A program made the translations under genes and the position numbers. Under the pieces are notes generated by a model that was not told where the DNA came from, searched no databases, and saw nothing but the letters and a program-made list of their open reading frames with translations. A stretch of DNA of 64,000 nucleotides from contig ML682125.1 in NCBI GenBank assembly GCA_007922195.1, forward strand, positions 626,119 through 690,118, in the 5' to 3' direction. This document shows positions 25,001-34,700 of the stretch, piece by piece. Every line of letters begins with the position of its first letter. The stretch's first letter is position 1. Source of the stretch: Podocnemis expansa (lineage: Eukaryota > Chordata > Testudines > Podocnemididae).

Positions 25001-25307
25001 AAAGCCAGAGAAAATGATGTATTTTTAAAATGCCTGCTAGATGGAGGACATGTCCTCCTTTTGCCTGACATCTGGTAACCCTAGGCATCCCAGAACCAGC
25101 TCTGAGACTACCAGCAGAGGGGAGATGGCAGCTGTCCCTCTGACTCTCCCATCATTTAATGGCAGAGATTTGGAGCAAGCTGCTGATGCTGCCATTGAAC
25201 ACAAGAATGAGAATGAGATGAATCTCGTCCTGTCCAAGTGCACTGCGACTGATGCCTCTGTGATGGAGAAGATCAACCGAGCAAAAGCTCAGATTCTGAA
25301 AAAATAA
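2953..25307 (+). CDS. VPS16: VPS16, core subunit of HOPS and CORVET tethering complexes (5' partial, 23 coding exons)
   Basis: VPS16 is a shared core subunit of the HOPS and CORVET complexes, which tether late endosomes and lysosomes; it recruits VPS33A. Coding exons: 2953-3041, 4596-4693, 5810-5938, 7088-7232, 7306-7421, 7723-7845, 8182-8237, 8544-8633, 9920-10014, 11395-11471, 14161-14292, 14381-14508, 15211-15246, 16324-16432, 16527-16661, 16908-17016, 20470-20567, 20809-20916, 22058-22135, 22514-22683, 23467-23563, 23927-24030, 25166-25307 (TAA). The phases join without a break into 2,464 nt. With a first exon of human size (about 53 nt) the protein would be about 838 residues, matching the family length of about 839. 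The amino half (e.g. [38 protein letters not shown]) is the Vps16 N-terminal beta-propeller. The carboxyl half, from about exon 15 ([31 protein letters not shown]), is the alpha-solenoid that binds VPS33A. Two introns are U12-type. The first coding exon is outside the window. Confidence 0.97.
3243..4240. repeat. AT-rich interspersed repeat in VPS16 intron (unclassified)
   Basis: A sharply AT-rich kilobase in an otherwise GC-rich intron. It opens with repeated 'tttaaatca' motifs (tgatttaaatcagctgg, ggtttaaatcagcc, tttaaatcatgg), common at ends of a reptile repeat I remember but cannot name. No open frame or clear terminal repeat was found. Confidence 0.4.
7050..7078 (+). repeat. (CT)n microsatellite serving as polypyrimidine tract
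   Basis: An uninterrupted run of about 14 CT units ends 9 bases before the acceptor AG of the VPS16 exon that starts at 7088. It therefore occupies the polypyrimidine position. Confidence 0.85.
8634..9919 (+). other. VPS16: U12-type (minor spliceosome) AT-AG intron in VPS16
   Basis: The exon 8544-8633 ends in ATT CG and the intron opens with atatccttt, matching the U12 donor consensus ATATCCTT. No GT or GC donor would keep the frame. The 3' end reads tccttagtgcagaatgtag before GTTTGTTTTG, giving a branch-like TCCTTAG with its adenosine about 13 nt from the acceptor, inside the 10-20 nt window of U12 introns. Using the nearer cag at 9912 would put a TAG in frame, so the acceptor is at 9919. 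The product across the junction reads ECIRFVLDED. Terminal dinucleotides are AT and AG. Confidence 0.85.
10206..10690. repeat. Minisatellite, about 70-bp period, 6-7 units
   Basis: Successive units share the order 'cttgctcctcag / cctgtgtcacttag', 'ccgacccaccaccccagctgttcc', 'tcctggtacccttccccgca'. Two unit types are seen, one with 'ggcccttgctcctcagtcc' and one with 'cctacctgtgtcacttag'. It lies in the VPS16 intron after exon 9920-10014. Confidence 0.75.
11510..11615 (-). repeat. CR1 LINE 3'-end fragment (antisense)
   Basis: Plus strand shows 'agggttggaaggggcctcagg', 'tctcctagtccaacctcctgctcaaagcagg' in part, then 'cagtcagggctctgtcaagtcc', the complement of a CR1 3' end. It sits in the VPS16 intron 3' of the exon at 11395. 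Confidence 0.8.
12030..13080. other. AT-rich intronic stretch without recognised content
   Basis: Lies in the large VPS16 intron 11472-14160. Base composition is more AT-rich than its surroundings, suggesting an old insertion, but I saw no terminal repeats, open frame or known family. Confidence 0.4.
14509..15210 (+). other. VPS16: U12-type GT-AG intron in VPS16
   Basis: The donor is gtatccttgg after ...TTT GCC CA, an exact match to the U12 consensus GTATCCTT. The 3' end is ctccttgacaagtgctgcag, containing TCCTTGAC, an exact match to the U12 branch consensus TCCTTRAC, with the branch adenosine at 15198, 12 nt before the intron end. The join gives [16 protein letters not shown] in frame. Known U12 introns have the same donor, branch and short branch-to-acceptor spacing. 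Confidence 0.93.
17584..18144. repeat. Hairpin-ended retroelement nested in hAT relic, mostly inside an assembly gap
   Basis: Left arm 'acaaggagttgtgtggc' with 'gcatgagctttcgtggg' and right arm 'agtgccacacaactccttgt' are inverted copies on either side of the N run. The right end continues 'ctggactagactaacacagc', as in the copies at 27241 and 34520. Possible flanking duplication: tgcaggagaaagc versus tgcaaggaaaaagc. Confidence 0.6.
17654..18053. other. Assembly gap, 400 N
   Basis: A run of 400 undetermined bases inside the VPS16 intron 17017-20469, between two inverted arms of a hairpin repeat. Confidence 1.
24821..25083. mobile_element. hAT-type MITE (TAGGGTTACCAGAT family), 263 bp, 8-bp TSD
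   Basis: Left terminus tagggttaccagat and right terminus atctggtaaccc-ta are inverted repeats. The direct repeat ggcatccc flanks both sides (24813-24820 and 25084-25091). It is non-coding and lies in the last VPS16 intron, about 80 bp before the final exon. Confidence 0.85.
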
Positions 25308-25611
25308 CCCCCCACCCCTTGCCCTGGCCTGCTCCTGCCATCCTTCGCAGCAGCCTGCTGGGAGGTCACGTCCTGCATTTTCTGAGATGTCGTCTTCTCC
25401 GGCGAGCCCCCACCCCACACATGGGAGCCAAGGGGATTCTTGCAGCTCTAGCCCTGGCAGGAGCTGGGGAGTCGGGGGGGGGGGCCTGGCTGTGCTGGGC
25501 TGAGCAGACCCCCGCTGCTGGGAGTGGAGGCGGGAGAGGGATGGGCCTTGGGCCTCGGGCCTCCCTTCAGCATCTCGTCGGAGCCGGCCCCGTGTAACCC
25601 GCGCCAGGGCC

Positions 25612-25617
25612 AATAAA
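25612..25617 (+). terminator. VPS16: VPS16 poly(A) signal AATAAA
   Basis: AATAAA lies 305 nt after the VPS16 stop and only about 160 nt before the IDH3B start codon, so the two genes are almost contiguous. Confidence 0.8.
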
Positions 25618-25639
25618 CGCCTGAGACCCCGGCCCCGCG

Positions 25640-25774
25640 TCTCCCGCGTCTGACTGGGGCCGCGGGACCACTGACGACCAGCCTGTGAGCGAGCTTCCGG
25701 AAACAGGAAGTGACGTGGCGCGCGGCGCAGGGCAGCTCGTCATTTCCGGAGCGTGGGGCTGGCGGGGTGGCAAG
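25640..25774 (+). promoter_or_regulatory. IDH3B: IDH3B CpG-rich promoter with ETS sites and YY1 site at the start codon
   Basis: The segment is CpG-rich and lacks a TATA box. It has ETS-type motifs cttccgg (25694), aggaagt near 25705, and atttccgg (25742). The YY1 consensus caagatggcggc covers the start codon (25771-25782). Such ETS and YY1 combinations are usual in nuclear genes for mitochondrial proteins. The transcription start is inferred, not seen. Confidence 0.6.
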
Positions 25775-28700
25775 ATGGCGGCGATGAGCGGCGCGCGGGC
25801 GGTTGCCGGGGTGACGTTGGCCGCCTTTTCCCGGGGCCTGCTGCCGCCCCCGGGCCGCGCGCTCTGCAGGGGCCTCCGCCTCTCCGCCGCGGCCCCGGCC
25901 CCGGCCCCGGCCGCGACCAACCAGGTGAGCGTCTGGGCCCCGGGTCACCTGGAGCCGACCCGGCCCCGGCCCTGGCCCCGCAGAGGCTCCAGGCCGCGGT
26001 TCCTCCGTCCTCCCCCAGCCCCAGCCCCAGGCTCCGGCTCCGGCCTCGCCAGCCCCCAATAAAGGGGAAGAATCGGATCCCGCCATGTGCCGGCAGCGCT
26101 CCCACCGATACAGCCCGGTGTGTCACTGGCTTTTCTGGCCACAGGAGCACGCTGCTGACTCGTATCCAGCTTCCCCCGCTGTTCCCTCTCAGGGCTCGTA
26201 CGCTGTGTGCACAGACAATTGCTCTGTGAGCGCCCGTGTTAGCACTATTGAATTTGTGTGTGTGTGTGTGTGCACTTCATTTTGTTGTGTGTGCAGGCTT
26301 CGTGACCTGTGTGTGTGCACACACGCGCACAGCTCGGAGAGAACAGTGCTAGGGTTACCAGATCTGAGGCCAAAGAAGAACACGTTCTCCTTTTTACCTC
26401 ACATCTTCCATCCGGGAGGCATTTTAAAAGTATATGATTTTGTCTGGCTTTTTACTGGCGGGTTAAAGTATGCTGGAACACCCTATTTTTAGGGGGAAGC
26501 GTTCCAGGGCCCTGATGATAACAGAAGAATATTACGTTAAGGTTACATTTTCTCCATGTGTCCTCCAGTGCTCTCCTTTTATACTCCCCCGGCCGCCTTT
26601 CCATGCTTTGGTATCTGGTAGCCCTAAGCTTCTCATCCATCATAACCCCCAGGTGCTTTTCTACAGAGCTGCCACTTAGCCAATCGCTCCCCGGCCTGTA
26701 GTACTACATGGGGTTTTTCCATCCTCAGTGCAGGACTTTGCACTTAGCCTTCTTGAGCCTTGTGAGATTTCGTTTGGCCCAATGCTCCAATTTGTTTAGG
26801 CCTCACTGAGTCCTGTCTCTGCTCTCCAGCTTAATGTCACCTATGAATTCACTGAAGGTGCAATCCACTTCATCTTTCAGCTTTTTAATGAAGCTGTTGA
26901 ACAAAACTGGGTTGGCCTTGGGGCTGCATTTGTTCAACATGTTCCTTGTAGTTCTCTGTAGGCCAGTATATCACACTCATTGCCCTAGTGGCTGATTGTC
27001 TTTCAGTTGCTCAGGGCACAATGTGATCATCTACTCATGCATTGTTTGAGTTCGTGGCTGCCAACCCACAGGCCCATCTGTGGCTTTGTTCTTAGGGGGG
27101 CCACCTCTTTCTCCAGGACAGAGTCAGTTGGAGAGGAGGGAGCGTAGGTGGCTATTTCTCTCTAGTCAAGAAGCAAAGGCACAGTGACCTGGGCTGAGAG
27201 TGCATTTTAAAGGCATAGACAGTAACATGGATAATACTGCAAACAAGCAGTCCTGTGACACTTAAAGACTAACACGTTTATTGCATGAGATTTCGTGGGA
27301 GAAAATCCTGCTTTGTCAGGGACTTTGAAGGTGGGAAAACTGTGGGATTTTCTCTCACTGCTCATGGAATAAATCAATTTGTTAGTCTTTAAGTGCCACA
27401 GGACTTCTTGTTTGATTTACTGAACTAGACTAACACGGCTGCCCCATTGGAAAATGGACAATACTGCTTGCTCCTGGAGAATGATGAGGCAGGGGCTGTG
27501 AAAACCATTTAGTGGCTGCTCTGTGCAATGAAAGGCTAGCCACTGATGACTGCATTTTGAAGACAGAACTGTGACTGGCCAGTGTTGCCAGCTCATGATT
27601 GTGAATCATTCAGTACGTGCTGTTTTTCTTAAAGAACCAGCAGCTGCACTCAATGATTATAGGAGTCTCTGCTCTTTCATTTTAAATGAAATATGTTCTT
27701 ATGGGAGCTTAAAAATTGTGAGCCCAAAATCCAGAAGGCAAAATAACCCTCGAAATTATTTAAATTTATAATTTATTTTTTAAGGCCTGAATTTTTAGAA
27801 TATTATCCTGGGTTTTTGAATGCTTGGGCTGGTGATGCAGAGGTCCACAGAGGGTGAGAAAGTTAATTTGGAGGCCTTGGGTGGTGTTTACATATGGGGA
27901 GAAGTTGCAAAAGCTACAGCTGTTCAGCCTAGGAAGGAGAAGATCTAACAGGGCTTGGCCGATGGGATTTATGAGTTCTTGAAGAAGTTGGTTAGTCCTT
28001 TTTTTTAAACCTTGTCTCCTCATGGATCACTGAAAATCAAGACAAATAAAAAGAAATTATTTGTACAGAACAGGATGAAATAATTCCTAGACACATTGGG
28101 TCACGGTCAAACACTAAAGGCAGATTTTTAAAAGGGCTGGGTAAGTTTAACTATACGCTCTATGGACAAGTTCCAAAGGGGCTGCTGTGTTAGTTTAGTT
28201 CAGCAAAACAAGCAAGGAGCCCTGTGGCACTTTTAAAAACTAACATATATTTATTTATCACATGAGCTTTCATGGGAGAACATCCCACTTTGTCAGACTC
28301 TTTGAAGCCATCTTCAAAACATCTGATGAAGTGATATTTTCTCCCATGAAAGCTCATGCATTCTATAAATGTTTGTGCTGAAAGGGAGGAATAAAAATTC
28401 ATGCTTCAGATCATCAGCTGATCACTACAGTTGTTCGGAAAGGATATTTTGCCCTGTGTACTACAGTGGCCAGGTATGCTAAGATTTTTCATCTTCTCTG
28501 GAAATATCAGGCATTCACTGGTGCAGCAGTGGATGGATTAATGGTCTTCTATGTTAAACGGGGTTGCCATGATAGTCTTTGCCTCTTTGTCCATGATGGG
28601 GTGAGGTAAAGTTTATGGAAAATCTTCATCTCAAGTGCTTGTTCTCTGACTCTGTAGCTTGTGTTGCTTATTGACTGACCTTAATATGCGTAACTTTTCT

Positions 28701-31700
28701 GTGCAGATAATCTGTTAATGTTTCATATGCATGAATGTTATGTGGTTTAGGTTAAAGGTAAACCTCTCTCCTGAATGCGGGGAGCAAATATCATGCAACC
28801 CCTGACCCACCATGTGCTACTTTAACATAGCAAACTTTGCTCTGGGCATTGGGTCTAATCTGATTTAATTCACTAAAGTTTCATAGGGGGAGCTCGAAGC
28901 AGCTACAATGAGCCTTGGGTCAGTTTCTTCTATAAGATTCCTGGTTCTTCTTGTGTCGGTGAGCAGGTTTTCCCAGACACCTTGATCAACAGGGAAGGAC
29001 TTAGCGGTTCCTGTTCACCTGTTGAAAGTTGTATAGGCCCAAATCATAATACCAGGCCCATAAAGAGGAATGTTCCTACCCGTAGCTATGAGACTTAGAG
29101 AAGTGGGTAAAAGACATTGGGGGCCCCAATGTTTTGAGTGTGACAGTTCTCATCTTGCTGTTTCTATCATGTAGTATGTGAGAGCTACCTCCCTCCCATT
29201 GACCCTGAGTGCTCTTGTGTCTCAGAAGAAGGCAGTGCAGTGTGGCAGATGGAGTTTGCTCTGTTCCCTTCTTGTTGAGTTATATCGTATTGGATGGTGG
29301 GTGGAGACTAATGCCTCTATTTCCTGTTCCAGTCAGAGAAACATGAAGGGGTATTCAAGGTCACCATGCTTCCTGGAGATGGGGTTGGCCCAGAGCTCAT
29401 GCATTCTGTCAAAGAAGTGTTCAAGGTAATAGCTGCTTACTTTTCATTGAATCGGAGAGAAGAAGGAGAAATGACACAGTGGCAGGAGTTGTCTTGCCAG
29501 GCAACTGGATTGTGTATGTGGCTTCTGCCATATCCAGGTGGGGCTGTTGTTAACTTTCTTCTGCTACCAGGCAGCTGTGGGTGGATAAAACTATTTTAGT
29601 TTTTAAGTCCTTTTCTGAAAGTTAACTGAAGCACAACTCACTTTTTCTCTTCAATGCTGAAGAAGGGTGCCAGGTTGAGAACCCTGGAGGATGATATCCC
29701 CTGTTCACCTCAGAATGGGGTCAACATGGGTAGCAACCATGCCAAGCTTCCCTCGTATACCCAGTGTGCACCGACCCTAATCTCAAAGGATTCATTTCCA
29801 AGTGTGAGAGGATAAGTTCCATGTCTGTAGCCTGCTCAGTCATTGGTGTCTCTGATGTGACTGCCAGAAAGTTCTTGTACCGGTGGTGGTGGTGGTGGTG
29901 GTTATGGTACAGATACACGAGCAGAGGGTTGTTTTGGGAGGTTGTGGTTACAATGCTGCTGTTGCTCAAAATGTTTGGAACCCTCTTAACTGTGTTTTAA
30001 CCACTCCCTAATCAGTCCTTCAGACCTGCTCTGACCAGTGGAGTAGAGCATTTTGGGGACAAACATAAAATGCAGTTAGACATTGACTTAGTTACAAGAC
30101 AGAACTGCTCTTAACTATGGCAGGGGCAATGATCTTAAATATATCTCCTGACACGGAGGCAGTTGTGTAAAATCTTGTCTATATTAAAGGACTGAAATCT
30201 GGGAACCAAGTAGCCATGAGATGGCAGAGACTTTCATTCTGGCAAAGAATTCAAAACATTTCATTGTTGGTCCTACAAAAGGAAATCAAGATTTAGGGTA
30301 CGTCAACACTGCTGGCTCCTTACTGGACTGATGCAGCAGAACCAGTTCAGGAGGCCATGAGCAATCCTGGCAGTGCTTTCCAATTGATGCCATTAATCCA
30401 CTTCCCCAAAAGAAGTAACACTGCATAGACCAGAGGGCATCTCCAGTTGACCTAATGCAGTAAAGACACTGTAGTACAACAATGTAAGTAAGTTGACAGG
30501 AGATACGTAAGCTACGTTATGTGCCTTATGTATTCTCATTGACCGCTGGCAGCAGTGTAGACCAGGCCAGGATCTCTCATAGTAGCTTTTAGGTTACTGA
30601 TCTCCTCCCACTGAAGAAAGACTCCAACTCCAGAAAAATGGCTCAGAAAATATAGGAGGTTAGCTGTTATGGAAAAAGTAATGCATCAGTTACATATCCA
30701 GAAAAACAGCCACAGGCTACTTAGGTATTTGGTTACCATTTATTGCGTACTCAAAACACGGTCATCTTCTAAAAACCCAGCACCCCTAGCCAATTTTTTT
30801 TGAACATTAACATTCGATAGATGTTTCTGGTTTGCTAACTGGGCATGATCAGAGAATTCACTCAGTTTAGGAAACTCAATAAAAATGTCAGGTCCTGAAT
30901 AGCATGACGATTTTCTACGTAACAGAGGGACTCGGTGATTATCTCTCTTTTATAATGTTTCTCTAAACAAGAGCTGAGTGTTGTGATGATTATTGTGTGT
31001 GTCTGATACTTGTATGACTAGGATTTGTAAACAGGGGTTAAAGTGGGCTGGAACATGGTGGAACGCTGTTCCAGGGCCCACTATTTTTAGGAGCTCAGCG
31101 TTCCATGCCCCCTAAAAATAGACAGTGGGGCTGGAATGCTGCACTCTGCTTCCATTTTCTATTTTTAGGAGCCTGAACGCTGGGTCCCTAGAAATAGAGG
31201 GCCCTGGAATGGCATTCTGCAGTGTTCTAGCTGATGGGGAAAGTGGAGGGGGTGTGGCCAGCTTCCCTGCACATGTGCAGACTGCGCTTGGAGGCAGAAG
31301 CCTCCAAGCTCAGCCTACAGGCTGCATTGTATCCCAGCCCAGTGCATGGCTGCTGGTAAGTGCTGGGGTGGCCCGGCTCACACGGGAGGGGGGGAAGGTG
31401 TTGGGGACAGGGGAATGGATATTGGTGGCAGTAGCTGGGGTGTGGTGGGGCGCCTGGACATGTGGTAGGGGGCCCACCGAATTAAGGGGTTCCAAGTCCT
31501 GTCAAATTTTACTTTAATCCCTGTTTATAAACCCATTAGCAACTCCTAATCACAGAGTTTAAAAAACAGCATTTACTTGTGGTTCTGGAGCTGGATTGGA
31601 ATAAGTGACCTAGAGATCAGAGGCTCTGATCCCATTCCTAGTCTCTGAAGCCATCAAATCCCCTTCTTGATACACACCATCCCCTGCTTCAAAGAGGAAC

Positions 31701-34700
31701 CAGAGACTTGAAGGTGAAAAGCTCCGCCTCCTAGTCTTTTGAGCCACCCAGTCACCAAGCTCATTTTGGCTGATGCAAGTTAGAAAGAGTCATGGGCAAA
31801 TTAGAAGGAGTACAGTGGAGGGCAACAAAAATGATTAAGGGGCTAGAGCACAAGACTTGCAAAGAGAGACTGAAGGAATTAGGCTTACTTAGACTGCAGA
31901 AGAGAAGACTGAGGAGGGATTTCATAGCAACCTTCAACTACTTGAAGGGGTGCTCCAAGGAGGATGGAACTCAGCTGTCCTGAATAGTAACAGAGGGCAG
32001 AACAAGGAGCAATGGTTTCAAGTTGCAGCTGGGGGAGGTCGAGGCTGGATATGAAGAAAAACTTTCTTACTAGGAGGGTGGTGAAGCATTGGAATGGGCT
32101 ACCTAGGGAGGTGGTGGAATCTCCATCTTTGGAGATATTTAAGGCTTGGTTAGACAAAATCCTGGCTGGGATGTTTTAGTGAGAGTGGTGCTGCTTTTTT
32201 TGGCAGGGGGTTGGACTAGATGACCTCATGAGGTCCCTTCTAACCTCTGATTCTAAGTAAAGTGATTTAGTGAACAGCCTTGAACTCTGAGCCAGCAAAG
32301 CTCCATCTTTACATGTTTATCTCTGTTGGGCAGGCTGCTAATGTCCCGGTGGAGTTTGATGAGCACCACCTGAGTGAAGTGCAGAACATGGCATCAGAGG
32401 AAAAACTGGATGCGGTGGTGGACTCTATGAAGGAGAGCAAAGTGGCCATTATAGGTATGGAAAGATGGCGGCGGACTTGACTGCATCTGTCAGGGGTATG
32501 TGGTACTGATACTGGTCAGCTAGCGAGTCTCAGACCCTTTTTGATCCTTGGATGTAAAGTGATCAGTGCTGGAAGACTTGGTGGATGTTTAAGAATAAAA
32601 AGGAGCACTGGGTGTTTGTAACTTCTGGATGCAGTTAGATGAGGTTCTTCTAGGCCTGGGTAATCTTCCTGCTTCCCAACACCAGGGGAGTTATGCTGGC
32701 TTTGTTATCCAAGATGGGAAGGAGCAGAACAGCCTTTAGCATTCTCTGGTTTGGTTTTTCGTACGCTTGGAGTCTCAAAGCACTTTCGTCAGTACAAGAT
32801 CAGCTGGGAGTGTTGCAAGGGCTCTATAAAACAGACTAAGTAGCCATAAGGCTCGTCCAGTGCAGGACCACTTGAGGCTTGCATAGTATCTTCTATACGA
32901 ACCATGGCCCACAGTATCTTCGAGATCTAATACAAGGTATTGGAATGTTAACCTGCTGATGACTGAGGAAACATTGGTTGTGGCAGACTCTTATAAAAGT
33001 TACAACTTCTGTCTACTTCCTAGAAGTTGCCATAGTTGAGTGGTAGTTTGAAGTCTTGTCTCATCCACTCAGCACTCCTAATGGCATGGCATTCTAGAGT
33101 CCTGGATTTTAAGGCCCATTGTCATCGCTAGGATGATTTAGTCTGTCTTTCCTTTTTCCAGCTTGAATTTGTTTAGTTCCAGCTTTCAGGCATTAGCTTT
33201 TGTTCTACCTTCATTTGCTAGATAAAGAGCCCTCTAATATCTGGTGTCTTCTCCCTGTATGGGTGCTACAGACAGAGATCAGTTTGCCTCTTAACCTTGT
33301 TTTCAGTAAGCTAACTAGATCAAGCTTCTGATACTTGATCGCATGTAAGTCCAATTTCTGCTAAGAAACTAGGTCCTGTAATATATGGCCCAGCAGCACA
33401 AAGGCGCCAGACCTCAGGCTTTCTAATGAGCACTCACATGTTGTGCAACACTAAAGTCTCCTTACACACGGGTAGAAACAAAATCCTTTTTCATTCCCTT
33501 GTCCCTCTCTGTGGGGTTTCCAGTGGTTGGGAGTTGATTTTGTACATATGTTTTCTTACCAGTTTTGCTGACTTTTCTGTCATTATAGGAAAAATCCACA
33601 CTCCCATGGAGTACAAAGGAGAACTGGCCTCCTATGATATGAGGCTTAGGTATGTTTCTGGCTTGCATGTTCAAAGCCCCTTCATGTCACGTTACCTGCA
33701 CCTATCCCCAATCCATAGGACTCAAGGCATAACTTGGTTAAGGCACCCTCACCTTTTCCCAGTCCAGAGGGCTCTGGGGAAAAGGCATCTACTCTTACCC
33801 AGTTCACCCTGGGCTCAGGTTAGAGGCCTGTAGATCTATAGGTATCCACTACAGATCTGCAGTTATTTGCATCCATGGATGCGGGTGCGGATAACCGCAG
33901 ACCCATGGCTGCAGACTGACCTGCAGATGCGTATTCTATTTTTAATCTGTTCACAGCGGGATCCATAGCTGCAGCTCCTGTGCTGATCTCTGTCAGCAGC
34001 ACATGGGGGAACCAGGAAGCACTCCAGCCAATCCTAGCTCAGCTCTGATTGTGGTCTGCCAGCCTATCAGTCTCCGTCACAGCAGTCTGGGGCTTGGAGA
34101 GTCACCGCTCACTGTTAACTGGCTTTTGAGTGGTTCATTCCCCATGATTTCCCTGCCCACTTCTTCCTTTTCTTGTTTGCCATTTGCATATCATGCTGTC
34201 AATCAGAGATTTCATTGGCAGCCAAGGAAATCTGATTGACAGCACAGCATGTGAACTGCAAACAAGAAAAGCAAGAAGTGAGGGGGACCCAGGTGAGGAA
34301 TGCACCAATCAAAGCCTGAAATGCTAACTGTGAGCAAGCTTCATTGTAGATGTGGTTCCGGTTGTAGCTAAAAGCCGGCATGCAGATTCCAGACCAGATC
34401 GATGCTGTCACTGAGCCGATGCGGATCGGATGTGTCTCCACATTTTTGTATTCGCACAGGGCTCTAGCTCAGGTCATCCATTCCCAGGCCACAGTGCTCC
34501 AAGTGTAAGCTGGTTAATTNNNNNNNNNNNNNNNNNNNNNNNNNNNNNNNNNNNNNNNNNNNNNNNNNNNNNNNNNNNNNNNNNNNNNNNNNNNNNNNNN
34601 NNNNNNNNNNNNNNNNNNNNNNNNNNNNNNNNNNNNNNNNNNNNNNNNNNNNNNNNNNNNNNNNNNNNNNNNNNNNNNNNNNNNNNNNNNNNNNNNNNNN

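Noticed and set aside
25448..26229. Open frames of 136-212 codons on both strands over the IDH3B promoter
   Set aside because: They arise from GC-rich sequence across the VPS16 3' UTR and IDH3B exon 1. The real IDH3B frame is the one starting at 25775 that splices to 29333.
29882..29902. (GGT)n run in IDH3B intron 2 as a G-quadruplex
   Set aside because: The run has only two-G tracts and is short; not enough for a claim.
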